Of a stretch of 46,827 nucleotides of DNA, positions 16,701 to 23,860 are shown one piece after another. A model generated the notes under the pieces. The model saw only the letters and a program-made list of their open reading frames with translations. It did no database searches and had not been told where the DNA came from. This stretch comes from an uncultured Eubacteriales bacterium (lineage in GTDB: Bacteria > Bacillota > Clostridia > Christensenellales > Aristaeellaceae): positions 97,960 to 144,786 of the forward strand of contig CADBVG010000007.1 in the NCBI GenBank assembly GCA_902798105.1, written 5' to 3'. Within the stretch, counting starts at the first letter, position 1; the number at the start of each line of letters is the position of its first letter. A program made the translations under genes and the position numbers.

Positions 16701-17591
16701 CTGGCCGAGCTGATCCTGGAGCGCGAGGGCGTGGATATTCCCACCCACTTCGTGTTCGACGTGCAGGTGAAGCGCCTGCATGAGTACAAGCGGCAGCTGC
16801 TGAACGCGCTGTCGATCCTGGACATCTATTACGGCCTGAAGGACGGCTCCCTCACCGACTTCCCCGCCACCGCCTTTATCTTCGGCGCGAAGAGCGCCCC
16901 CGGCTACCGGCGGGCCAAGGCGGTCATCCGCTTCATCAACCATATCGCGGAAATGGTGAACGCCGACCCGGAGACCAACGACAGGCTGCGGGTGGTGTTC
17001 GTGCAGAATTACAACTGCTCCTACGCCGAGCACATCATCCCGGCGGCGGACATCAGCGAGCAGATCTCCCCTGCGGGCACCGAGGCCAGCGGCACCGGCA
17101 ACATGAAGCTGATGCTCAACGGCGCGGTCACCCTGGGCACCTACGACGGCGCGAACGTGGAGATCTTCGAGCAGGCGGGCATAGACAACAATTTCGTATT
17201 CGGCGCGACCGTTGACGAGATCAACGCCGCGAAGGCCACCTATGACCCGGTGGCGATCTACAACGCCAATCCACGGCTCAGGCGGGTGATCGACGCCCTG
17301 GCTGACGGCACCTTCGAGCCCGCTCCCGCCGAGGGCGCCCAGCTGTACGAGGGCGACCTGGCCGAGCTGCGCAAGGCCCTGCTTGAGGGCGCCAGCTGGC
17401 ATCAGCCCGACCACTATTTCCTGCTGATGGACTACGAATCCTACATGGCGGCGAAGCTGAAGGCCATCCGCGCCACGGCGGACAAGACCGCCTTCGCGAA
17501 AATGTGTCTTGAAAATATCGCCGGCGCCGGCAAGTTCTCCAGCGACCGGACGATTGCGGAATACTGGGATGGGCTTTGGAGAAGGCTATAA
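13746..17591 (+). CDS. malQ-glgP: Fused 4-alpha-glucanotransferase (GH77) and glycogen/maltodextrin phosphorylase (GT35)
   Basis: A 1281-residue bifunctional enzyme. Residues 1 to about 490 are MalQ: nucleophile Asp288 in RIDHFIGF, acid/base Glu335 in VAEDLGV and Asp387 in GTHDNNTT match the amylomaltase triad in position. Residues about 500-1281 are phosphorylase, with YLSAEYLMGRL, NGGLGRLAACFLDS, QLNDTHPTMAIPEL, VKRLHEYKRQLLN and the pyridoxal-phosphate Lys1121 in EASGTGNMKLMLNG. MalQ rearranges short maltodextrins into chains long enough for phosphorolysis, and the phosphorylase releases glucose 1-phosphate, so one polypeptide does both halves of maltodextrin or glycogen breakdown. There is no linker disorder or frameshift at the junction. 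The enzyme is cytoplasmic, and AAGGAGTG supports the start. Similar fusions exist in some Clostridia as far as I recall. Confidence 0.96.
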   Translation: MRQSGVLLHITSLPSRGGIGTLGQAAYDFVDFVKDAGMTIWQVLPIGPTGYAESPYQSACTFAGNPLMIDFDMLEAEGILPRGSYEPLEATDRMDYVSVKAQSDALLRKAFEASFADLGEEIAAFEAENPWVRGYALFRAIKAKFGEISWMDWPDQDIRLRKSEAVAKYEKELAGEIDYYVFGQYLFFDQWQRLHDYANMNGVKIMGDMPIYVAEDSSDVWLNPELFELDEDCKPIRIAGVPPDYFQKDGQRWGNPLYDWKKHAETNYSWWIGRLRAMGRLFDILRIDHFIGFANYYAIPAEEKTARNGKYELGPGRKLFNRVKKALPELNIVAEDLGVVNKRVKKLLAWCGYPGMKVLQFAFDGDDSPDLPANHVENCVVYTGTHDNNTTLGWWADASDETKARARKALGMQEGDDAILDAMLRAGFNSPADTVIVPTQDWLDLDGEARMNFPGTVGGNWLWRMTETGYAPIAAHIRRLNRMSGRGPIHAATGAELIASAEKIAMCDAHTTLERASTVQLHDAVAKAAMLDIAPQWADDYADRLYERRAAYLSAEYLMGRLVYNNLYAMGVLKDVKERLALKGVDLADLEDIEDAALGNGGLGRLAACFLDSAATHDIPLDGYGLRYKYGLFKQSFDENGAQCEDPDDWTMFGDPWSVRRDDLAQLVHMKGLDVWAVPYDMPIIGYQRKSIGTLRLWQCESVSEFDFDAFNDQDYAAACKAKNAAEDITKVLYPNDTMKAGKLMRLRQQYVLVSASLQDMLRAYVAHHGDDLTGFADFHAIQLNDTHPTMAIPELIRLMMNEGYDFNAAFAVAQKTFRYTNHTVMREALECWDLKLMSELSPELVKVVKRIQTKLDRDLKKAKVEDAAAYAIIDAGKRVHMANLAVYGSSYTNGVAAIHSQILKDDVFREWYALYPERFNNKTNGITQRRWLGLCNPELTEMLSDALGTDAFLTDLFALEGLKPLIDDDMAEKFIEVKAEKKRQLAELILEREGVDIPTHFVFDVQVKRLHEYKRQLLNALSILDIYYGLKDGSLTDFPATAFIFGAKSAPGYRRAKAVIRFINHIAEMVNADPETNDRLRVVFVQNYNCSYAEHIIPAADISEQISPAGTEASGTGNMKLMLNGAVTLGTYDGANVEIFEQAGIDNNFVFGATVDEINAAKATYDPVAIYNANPRLRRVIDALADGTFEPAPAEGAQLYEGDLAELRKALLEGASWHQPDHYFLLMDYESYMAAKLKAIRATADKTAFAKMCLENIAGAGKFSSDRTIAEYWDGLWRRL

Positions 17592-17599
17592 CAAAGATG

Positions 17600-17643
17600 A
17601 TCACCGGTCATGCGAAAAACAGATTTTTCGTATGATCGGTGAT
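17600..17643 (+). promoter_or_regulatory. 20-bp stem-loop in the leader of sufC
   Basis: Arms 17600-17619 and 17624-17643 (ATCACCGGTCATGCGAAAAA against TTTTTCG...) pair over 20 positions with two G-U pairs in the RNA and a CAGA loop. It starts 9 bp after the malQ-glgP stop and ends about 20 bp before the sufC ATG. It may be a processing or attenuation site; I see no separate promoter. Confidence 0.5.
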
Positions 17644-17663
17644 AAGGAAAAGGAAGAACGAAC

Positions 17664-18392
17664 ATGCTCGAACTGCAACACATCTCCTTTGAGGTTCCCG
17701 AGAACGACGTAAGCCACGAAATATTGCGAGACGTGAGCCTGACCGTGCCCGACGGGCGGCTGGTGGTTATCACCGGCCCAAATGGCGGGGGAAAGTCCAC
17801 GCTGGCGCGGCTGATCATGGGCATCGAAAGGCCCACCAGCGGCACCATCTCTTTTAACGGACAGGACATCACAAATCTTTCCATCACCGAGCGGGCCCGG
17901 CTGGGCATCTCCTTTGCCCTACAACAACCGGTGCGCTTCAAGGGCCTGCAGGTGCTGGACCTGCTGCGGCTGGCCTCGGGCAGGGACATCACCCCGTCGG
18001 ACGCCTGCGAATACCTGTCCGCCGTGGGGCTGTGCGCCCGGGACTACATCAACCGCGAAGTGAACGCCTCCCTGTCCGGCGGCGAGCTGAAACGCATCGA
18101 AATCGCCACGGTGCTGGCGCGGGGCACGGCGCTGTCCATATTTGACGAGCCCGAGGCCGGCATCGACCTGTGGTCCTTCCAAAACCTGATTGAGGTGTTT
18201 CAGGGCATGCGGGAGAACATTCGCGACAGCGCCATCGTCATCATCTCCCACCAGGAGCGCATACTGAACATCGCCGACGAGATCGTGGTCCTGCGGGACG
18301 GCGAGCTGGCGATGCAGGGCCCCCGGGACGAGATACTGCCCCGGCTGACGGGCACCGCCTCGGCGCTGCAAAGCTGCCGCAGGATTTCGTAA
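17664..18392 (+). CDS. sufC: Fe-S assembly ATPase SufC (SmsC type)
   Basis: A 242-residue ABC ATPase without membrane partners. It has Walker A GPNGGGKST, the Q-loop region FALQQPVRFKGLQV, signature LSGGELKRIEIATVLARG, and SIFDEPEAGIDLWSF, the Walker B and D-loop form seen in SufC. It would energise the SufB scaffold for iron-sulfur cluster assembly. The stop codon is 11 bp before the sufB start. No sufD, sufS or sufU lies beside it, so this is the minimal two-gene CB arrangement found in many anaerobes. Confidence 0.9.
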   Translation: MLELQHISFEVPENDVSHEILRDVSLTVPDGRLVVITGPNGGGKSTLARLIMGIERPTSGTISFNGQDITNLSITERARLGISFALQQPVRFKGLQVLDLLRLASGRDITPSDACEYLSAVGLCARDYINREVNASLSGGELKRIEIATVLARGTALSIFDEPEAGIDLWSFQNLIEVFQGMRENIRDSAIVIISHQERILNIADEIVVLRDGELAMQGPRDEILPRLTGTASALQSCRRIS

Positions 18393-18403
18393 GGGAGGCG
18401 CGC

Positions 18404-19330
18404 ATGATGAAGCTGGACAGCATACAGAAGCAGCTCCTCGCGGAGATTGCGGACCTGCACAGCATCCCCGAGGGGGCCTACAACATCCGCAGCAACAGCC
18501 AGTCAGTGGGTCGGGTGTCCACCGCGAACATTGAGATCACCTCAAAGACCGACGTCAGCGGCATGGACATCCGCATCAAGCCGGGCACGAAGCGCCAGAG
18601 CGTGCACATCCCGGTGGTGCTCACCGAGAGCGGCCTTTCCGAGGTCGTCTACAACGACTTCTTCATCGGTGAGGACTGCGACGTGGTCATCATCGCCGGC
18701 TGCGGCATTGACAACTGCGGCAAGGCGGATTCCGAGCACGACGGCATCCACCGCTTCTGGGTGGGAAAAAACTCAAAGGTGAAATACGTCGAGAAGCATT
18801 ATGGTTCCGGCGACGGCGAGGGCAAGCGCATCCTCAACCCCGGCACCGAGGTCTATTTGGACGAAAACAGCACCATGGAGATGGAGATGGCCCAGATCAA
18901 GGGTGTGGACGATACCGACCGCAAGACCATCGCGGAGCTGGCCGCGGGAGCGAAGCTGGTGGTACGCGAGCGCCTGATGACCCACGGCAGCCAGCGTGCC
19001 TTGAGCGCCTATGATGTACGGCTGAACGGAGCCGGAGCCAGCGCTGACGTGGTGTCCCGGTCCGTGGCGAGGGACAATTCCTACCAGCGCTTCGACGCGA
19101 AGATCGTCGGCAATGCCCCCTGCAACGGCCACACCGAGTGCGATTCCATCATCATGGACAACGGCCGCATACTGGCCGTGCCCGGGCTGGAGGCCAACGA
19201 CGTGGACGCCGCCCTGGTGCACGAGGCCGCCATCGGCAAGATCGCCGGGGAGCAGTTGACCAAGCTGATGACCCTGGGCCTGACCGAACAGGAGGCCGAG
19301 GAGCAAATTATCAACGGGTTCTTGAAATAA
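18404..19330 (+). CDS. sufB: Short SufB/SufD-family Fe-S scaffold protein (SmsB type)
   Basis: A 308-residue beta-helix scaffold, shorter than classical SufB (about 450-480 residues) because the N-terminal extension is missing. Conserved parts include IIAGCGIDNCGKADSEHDGIH with two Cys and His, YVEKHYGSG, and the C-terminal block AKIVGNAPCNGHTECDSIIM followed by PGLEANDVDAALVHEAAIG, typical of the SufBD core. GGGAGG precedes ATG 18404; a second ATG at 18407 has even better spacing, so the N-terminus may be one residue shorter. With SufC it should form the complex that builds and hands over Fe-S clusters. A terminator hairpin follows. Confidence 0.9.
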   Translation: MMKLDSIQKQLLAEIADLHSIPEGAYNIRSNSQSVGRVSTANIEITSKTDVSGMDIRIKPGTKRQSVHIPVVLTESGLSEVVYNDFFIGEDCDVVIIAGCGIDNCGKADSEHDGIHRFWVGKNSKVKYVEKHYGSGDGEGKRILNPGTEVYLDENSTMEMEMAQIKGVDDTDRKTIAELAAGAKLVVRERLMTHGSQRALSAYDVRLNGAGASADVVSRSVARDNSYQRFDAKIVGNAPCNGHTECDSIIMDNGRILAVPGLEANDVDAALVHEAAIGKIAGEQLTKLMTLGLTEQEAEEQIINGFLK

Positions 19331-19331
19331 A

Positions 19332-19384
19332 TGCGAAATGATCGGACCGGGTTGGCGATGCCACCCCGGCCCGATCATTTCGCA
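19332..19384. terminator. Bidirectional terminator between sufB and the thioesterase gene
   Basis: TGCGAAATGATCGG (19332-19345) and its complement (19371-19384) form a 14-bp stem, extended after one mismatch by CCGGG/CCCGG. It lies between convergent genes; A/T-rich stem bases serve either direction. Confidence 0.75.
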
Positions 19385-19389
19385 ATGGG

Positions 19390-19833
19390 CTACTTCCCCA
19401 CCCGCTGCTTCCGGCGCTCCTGGGCAGCGGCAAATTCCCGCTTTTCGGCGTCGGTCTCGGGGGTAAAGGTGGGTACCGGCTTTGGCCGATCATTCTCGTC
19501 CAGGGCCACAAAGACGACATAGGCCCGGTTCACCCGCTCCCTGCTGCCGTCCAGGCGCTCCACATAGCTGTCCACCTTCACCTCCAGCGAGGTGCGTCCC
19601 GTCCATACCACCTCGGCCTCCTGGACCACCGTGTCGTTCAGGTAGGCGGGTTCGAGAAAGCTGAGGTTGTCGATACATACGGTGGTCACAGCGCTGTTGG
19701 TGTAGCGGCGCGCCGCCACCGCGCCTACGATGTCGATCCAGGCCATGATCTGGCCGCCGAACAGGCGGGGCTTCGCATAGCCGTTGCAATGCTGGGGCAG
19801 CACGATCTGCACGCTGGTGGTCTTCTCGGGCAT
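19390..19833 (-). CDS. Acyl-CoA thioesterase, hotdog fold (YciA/YkhA-like)
   Basis: A 147-residue single hotdog-domain protein. The order LPQHCNGYAKPRLFGGQIMAWIDIVGAVAA, then VCIDNLSFLEPAYLNDTVV, then VKVDSYVERLDG matches the acyl-CoA thioesterase family that hydrolyses short to long acyl-CoAs. The start is ATG 19833 (MPEKTTSVQ): GGAGG lies 8 bases upstream, while the nearby ATGs at 19839 and 19848 sit on or before that Shine-Dalgarno. A TGGACA-17-TATAGT promoter lies upstream, and pyk is divergent. The C-terminal 25 residues are charged and probably helical. Confidence 0.88.
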   Translation of the reverse strand: MPEKTTSVQIVLPQHCNGYAKPRLFGGQIMAWIDIVGAVAARRYTNSAVTTVCIDNLSFLEPAYLNDTVVQEAEVVWTGRTSLEVKVDSYVERLDGSRERVNRAYVVFVALDENDRPKPVPTFTPETDAEKREFAAAQERRKQRVGK

Positions 19834-19866
19834 GGTCATTTCCTCCATTGTATTTTCTTGGCTACA

Positions 19867-19895
19867 ACTATACACGATTTGAAGCGGTTTGTCCA
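19867..19895 (-). promoter_or_regulatory. Promoter of the thioesterase gene
   Basis: On the minus strand TGGACA (19895-19890), 17 bp, TATAGT (19872-19867). Transcription would start about 27 bp before the chosen ATG. Confidence 0.6.
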
Positions 19896-19905
19896 GTGCC
19901 GGTGA

Positions 19906-19935
19906 TTGACATGGAGCGGTTCTGTATTCTATAAT
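19906..19935 (+). promoter_or_regulatory. Promoter of pyk
   Basis: TTGACA (19906-19911), 18-bp spacer, TATAAT (19930-19935). Both boxes are perfect, fitting a strongly expressed glycolytic gene. Confidence 0.85.
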
Positions 19936-19970
19936 TGCATTATAAACTGAAGAAATATGAGGTGACACCC

Positions 19971-21383
19971 ATGAGAAAGACCAAGATCATTTGCACCATC
20001 GGCCCGGCCAGCGAGTCGGAGGCGGTATTGACCGCCATGTGCAATGCGGGCATGAATATCGCCCGCATCAACTTCTCCCACGGCACCCATCCCGAGCACA
20101 AGGCCAAGATTGACACCATCGTGCGCGTGCGGGAGCAGCTGAACCTGCCCATCGCCATCATGCTGGACACGAAGGGCCCGGAGTACCGCATCAAGACCTT
20201 TGCCAAAGGCCCCATACAGCTGGTCGAAGGCGCGCCCTTCACGCTGCATGTGGACGATGTGCCCGGCGACGAAACCCAGGTCTCCGTCAATTACGCGGGT
20301 CTGGCCGACGACCTGAAGGTCGGCGACCGGGTGCTGGTGAACAACGGCCTCATCACCCTGGATGTGCAGGAGATCGTCGGGCCCGAAGTGCGCTGCGTGG
20401 TGGCCATCGGCGGCGAGCTGTCCGATCGCAAGAGCATGAGCTTCCCGGGCAAGGTGCTGAACCAGATCTACCTGTCCGAGCAGGACAAGGCCGACCTGTT
20501 GTTCGGCATCGAAAACGGCGTGGACTACGTGGCCTGCTCCTTCGTGTCCCGCAAACAGGACCTGCTGGACGTACGCGCCTTTCTGAACGCCAACGGCGGA
20601 AGTCACATCAGCCTGATCGCCAAGCTGGAGAACCAGTCGGGCATCGACAACGTCGAGGAGATCTGCGAGGCTTGTGAGGGCATCATGATCGGCCGCGGCG
20701 ACATGGGCGTGGAGATCCCCTATGAGCAGCTGCCCGCCGTGCAGAAGAAGCTGATCACCAAGTGCCGCCTGATCGGCAAGCGGGTCATCACCGCCACAGA
20801 GATGCTGGAGTCGATGATCCACAACCCCCGCCCCACCCGCGCCGAGATTTCCGACGTGGCCAACGCCGTGTACGACGGCACCAGCGCCGTGATGCTCTCC
20901 GGCGAGACCGCCGCAGGCAAGCACCCGGTGGAATCGGTGGCCGTGATGGCGAAGATCGCCGAGGCCACCGAGGGCGAGATCGACTACGCCCAGCGCTTCC
21001 ACGACAACCAATTCGTCACCCATTCCACCGTGGACGCCATCAGCCACGCCGTGTGCGCCATGGCCATCGATGTTGGCGCAAAGGCCATCGTGGCCTGCTC
21101 GCTGTCCGGCAGCACCGTGCGGATGATCTCCCGCTTTCGCGCCCCCGTAGACATACTGGGCGTCACCACCAGCGAGCATACCATGCGCAAGCTGGCCCTG
21201 TCCTGGGGCGTGCTGCCCGCGCTGAGCGTGGAATACACCTCCACCGACGTGTTGTTCTACGTGGCCACCCAGCTGGCAAAGGAAAAGCTGGGGCTGAAGA
21301 GTGGTGACAAGATCGTCATTACAGGCGGCGTCACCAACGGCAAGAGCGGCAACACCAACCTCATCAAGGTTGAGGTGATATAG
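19971..21383 (+). CDS. pyk: Pyruvate kinase
   Basis: A 470-residue enzyme of the last glycolytic step. It starts MRKTKIICTIGPAS at ATG 19971 with GAGG 8 bases upstream; an in-frame TTG at 19935 lies inside the -10 box and cannot be the start. Blocks seen: ARINFSHGTHPEH, MLDTKGPEYR (the Glu of potassium-dependent enzymes is present; Tyr replaces the usual Ile), SLIAKLENQSGIDN, GRGDMGVEIP, ITATEMLESMIHNPRPTRAEISDVANAV. The C-terminal domain is complete, without the extra PEP-utiliser domain found in some Firmicutes. A strong bidirectional terminator follows. PPDK, which acts in the same metabolic step, is encoded at 34975-37605. Confidence 0.97.
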   Translation: MRKTKIICTIGPASESEAVLTAMCNAGMNIARINFSHGTHPEHKAKIDTIVRVREQLNLPIAIMLDTKGPEYRIKTFAKGPIQLVEGAPFTLHVDDVPGDETQVSVNYAGLADDLKVGDRVLVNNGLITLDVQEIVGPEVRCVVAIGGELSDRKSMSFPGKVLNQIYLSEQDKADLLFGIENGVDYVACSFVSRKQDLLDVRAFLNANGGSHISLIAKLENQSGIDNVEEICEACEGIMIGRGDMGVEIPYEQLPAVQKKLITKCRLIGKRVITATEMLESMIHNPRPTRAEISDVANAVYDGTSAVMLSGETAAGKHPVESVAVMAKIAEATEGEIDYAQRFHDNQFVTHSTVDAISHAVCAMAIDVGAKAIVACSLSGSTVRMISRFRAPVDILGVTTSEHTMRKLALSWGVLPALSVEYTSTDVLFYVATQLAKEKLGLKSGDKIVITGGVTNGKSGNTNLIKVEVI

Positions 21384-21391
21384 AAAACAAT

Positions 21392-21429
21392 CATAAAAGC
21401 CATTCCGGCACGCCGGAATGGCTTTTATG
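21392..21429. terminator. Bidirectional terminator after pyk
   Basis: An 18-bp stem, CATAAAAGCCATTCCGGC (21392-21409) with its complement at 21412-21429. CTTTTATG on one side and its A-rich complement on the other give terminator character in both directions, between convergent genes. Confidence 0.85.
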
Positions 21430-21443
21430 TTCGCTGCAATACG

Positions 21444-22250
21444 TCAGTCGCTGTTCTTGTTCTGCATCTTTATGACGATCTCCAGAATCCACTGCACCAC
21501 GCGCAGCACCTCGAGTATGAACTGGGCGATGTAGGACAGGATGTAGGCGTCGTAAACCTCGGCCATCATCTCCAGCTCGTCCTCGTTCGCGAGGCCGTAG
21601 TCCCGCATCATCCTAAGGGCGAGCTGGTTGGCCCGCTTCTCTACGGGGATGTTCAGCCAGGTGACGACGAATCCGGCAACCAACAGCAGGAAGCTCAGCG
21701 CCATGGAGGCGTAGGATATGAGGGTGATGTCCTTCATGATCAGATAGTCGATGACCATGCCAATGAGTATCACCGGGATGAACAGCAGCGGGCCAAAGAT
21801 GCCCAGCAGCGACAGCCGTCCGCGCAGCTTGGCCTGCTCGTCGCCCTCCTCGCACAGGCGGGCGATGGCCACCTTCTGCACGCCCAGGGCGGTGGAGGTC
21901 ACTGAGGTCTTGTTGTCGATCTTGCCCAGCCAGGACCGCATGTAGATGGTCTTGGTGGCTACGTTGTAGTAGTTGCCGAAGATAGCCTCGCGGATGAACC
22001 CGGCCTTGCGCACCTTGACCTGGGTCAGGCCTGCCTGGTCCAGCACGTACCGGGCGCTCTCAATGCCGGTCATGTTCGTGGAGATGCCCCGCTTGTTGGC
22101 TTTGCTATAGCACAGCCACACCCGGATCTCCAGCACCAGGCACACGACCGACATGATCAGGATCAGCACACCCACGACCAGATAGGCCGCGGTCAGGGCC
22201 GGGGAAGCGCCCCCCAGTTCCTTGGACATGTAATTGATAATGTCATTCAT
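21444..22250 (-). CDS. YugP-like (Zn_peptidase_2) membrane protein lacking the HEXXH zinc motif
   Basis: A 268-residue membrane protein. An N-terminal membrane helix (about 20-42) is followed by SKANKRGISTNMTGIESARYVLDQAGL, KTIYM, then a two-helix membrane region (about 148-200), and NIPVEKRANQLALRMMRDYGL. This is the order of the YugP/Zn_peptidase_2 family. Where active members have AIGVAAHEAGHA, this protein reads ALGVQKVAIARL, so both metal His residues and the Glu are gone. It is therefore probably an inactive paralogue with a structural or regulatory role. The assignment rests on remembered family sequences. GGAG precedes the ATG, and a near-perfect promoter lies upstream. Confidence 0.75.
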   Translation of the reverse strand: MNDIINYMSKELGGASPALTAAYLVVGVLILIMSVVCLVLEIRVWLCYSKANKRGISTNMTGIESARYVLDQAGLTQVKVRKAGFIREAIFGNYYNVATKTIYMRSWLGKIDNKTSVTSTALGVQKVAIARLCEEGDEQAKLRGRLSLLGIFGPLLFIPVILIGMVIDYLIMKDITLISYASMALSFLLLVAGFVVTWLNIPVEKRANQLALRMMRDYGLANEDELEMMAEVYDAYILSYIAQFILEVLRVVQWILEIVIKMQNKNSD

Positions 22251-22295
22251 AGTATTTCATCTCCTTGTTGGTCTTTCTCTCCAAAAATCCGCTTT

Positions 22296-22324
22296 ATTAT
22301 ACACGTTTGATGTACCCGCGTCAA
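22296..22324 (-). promoter_or_regulatory. Promoter of the YugP-like gene
   Basis: On the minus strand TTGACG (22324-22319), 17 bp, TATAAT (22301-22296), about 45 bp before the start codon. Confidence 0.8.
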
Positions 22325-22394
22325 TACAAAGCAGGTAAACAAATCCGGTTAGTTTATCGCCGCCATATCCGACGTTATATCTCCGCGCCGCCGC

Positions 22395-22423
22395 TTGCGC
22401 AATTCCCCGGAGTGTTCTATAAT
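22395..22423 (+). promoter_or_regulatory. Promoter of the MATE gene
   Basis: TTGCGC (22395-22400), 17 bp, TATAAT (22418-22423); the likely start is about 16 bp before the ATG, with AAGGGGCGG between. Confidence 0.6.
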
Positions 22424-22445
22424 GAAACAGAAGGGGCGGTAATAT

Positions 22446-23816
22446 ATGGCTTTGAAACTCGCACGGCGCGGAACGACGCGGGACATGACCAGTGGATCGA
22501 TCATACGCCAGATCATACTCTTTGCGCTGCCACTGATGCTGGGCAACATCTTCCAGATGATGTACAACACGGTAGACAGTATCGTGGTGGGCAACTTTGT
22601 GGGTAAGGAGGCACTTGCCGCCGTCGGCTCCACGACGATGATCGTGAACATGCTGGTGTTCTTCTTCAACGGCTTCTCGGTGGGCGCGGGCGTGGTGATT
22701 GCCCAGCACTTCGGGGCCCGGGACATGGAACGCCTGCACAGCGCCGTAGAGACCACCGTGGCCGTCACGTTCGTGATGTGCATAGTGTTCACGCTGATCG
22801 GCGTGGCCGGGGTGCGGCCCATGCTGCGACTGATGTCCACCCCCGACGACGTGTTTGAGGACGCCGTCACCTACCTGACCATCTACTTCTGGGGCTTTTC
22901 GGGGCTGCTGATCTACAACACCGGCAGCGGCATATTGCGGGCCGTGGGCGACACCACCCGGCCGCTGATGTTCCTGGCGCTGACCAGTATACTGAACATC
23001 GTGCTGGACCTGGCCTTCGTGATCGGCCTGAGGGCGGGCATCGCGGGCGTGGCCTACGCCACGATACTGTCCCAGCTGGTCTCCGCGGTGCTGGTGCTGC
23101 GGCTGCTGACCCACACAAGGGACATCTACCGGCTGACCTGGCGGGACCTGCGCATCGAATGGCCGGTGCTGCGGCGCATATTCGCCGTCGGCCTGCCCGC
23201 GGGCATACAGTCGGTCATCACGGCCTTTTCCAACGTATTTGTGCAATCCTATGTGAATCACTTCGGTTCATCCTGTATGGCAGGGTGGAGCTGCTACAAC
23301 AAGCTGGATCAGTTCATCATGCTGCCCATGCAATCCACCGCCATGGCCGCCACCACCTTCGTCAGCCAGAACATCGGCGCAAAGCAGTATGATCGGGCTG
23401 ACCGGGGCACCTGGACGACCATACTGCTGTCACTGGGAATAACGCTGGCGGTGGCAGTAGTGCTGGTGATCTTCGCGGAGCCAGCCGTGCGGCTGTTCAG
23501 CCAGGACCCGTCGGTGATCGAATTCGGCGTGTTGTTCATGCGTTCGAACACCTTTTTCCTGCTGTTTAACTGCGTCAACCATACGTTGGCCGGGGCGCTG
23601 CGGGGCCGGGGCGATTCCCGCGCGCCGATGTTCATCATGCTGCTGTCCTTTGTGCTTATCCGCCAGATCTATCTTTTCGTGGTCACGCGCTTCCTGGCCA
23701 ATACCCCGTTCCTGGTGGGCTTCGGCTATCCGGTGGGCTGGATGTGCTGCTGCGCGATCGAGGTGACGTACTACTTCGTCCGTTGGGGACGCCGCCCGCG
23801 ACAGCAGGCCACATAA
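22446..23816 (+). CDS. MATE family efflux transporter
   Basis: A 456-residue protein with 12 predicted membrane helices in two similar halves. Family signs are LPLMLGNIFQMMYNTVDSIVVGNFVG in helix 1, GFSVGAGVVIAQHFGARD after helix 2, YNTGSGILRAVGDTTRPL before helix 5, and in the second half GLPAGIQSVI and TFVSQNIGAKQYDRA. MATE proteins expel cationic drugs or metabolites using a Na+ or H+ gradient; the substrate cannot be told from sequence. It is a single gene with its own promoter. Confidence 0.95.
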   Translation: MALKLARRGTTRDMTSGSIIRQIILFALPLMLGNIFQMMYNTVDSIVVGNFVGKEALAAVGSTTMIVNMLVFFFNGFSVGAGVVIAQHFGARDMERLHSAVETTVAVTFVMCIVFTLIGVAGVRPMLRLMSTPDDVFEDAVTYLTIYFWGFSGLLIYNTGSGILRAVGDTTRPLMFLALTSILNIVLDLAFVIGLRAGIAGVAYATILSQLVSAVLVLRLLTHTRDIYRLTWRDLRIEWPVLRRIFAVGLPAGIQSVITAFSNVFVQSYVNHFGSSCMAGWSCYNKLDQFIMLPMQSTAMAATTFVSQNIGAKQYDRADRGTWTTILLSLGITLAVAVVLVIFAEPAVRLFSQDPSVIEFGVLFMRSNTFFLLFNCVNHTLAGALRGRGDSRAPMFIMLLSFVLIRQIYLFVVTRFLANTPFLVGFGYPVGWMCCCAIEVTYYFVRWGRRPRQQAT

Positions 23817-23829
23817 TCGAGAAATACTA

Positions 23830-23854
23830 CAGGGACGGCCATACGCCGCCCCTG
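23830..23854. terminator. Hairpin between the MATE gene and the seven-gene operon
   Basis: CAGGGACGGC (23830-23839) pairs with GCCGCCCCTG (23845-23854) with one mismatch around CATAC. It is REP-like in composition and placed between convergent genes; there is no T-tract on the plus side. Confidence 0.5.
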
Positions 23855-23860
23855 AATCGT

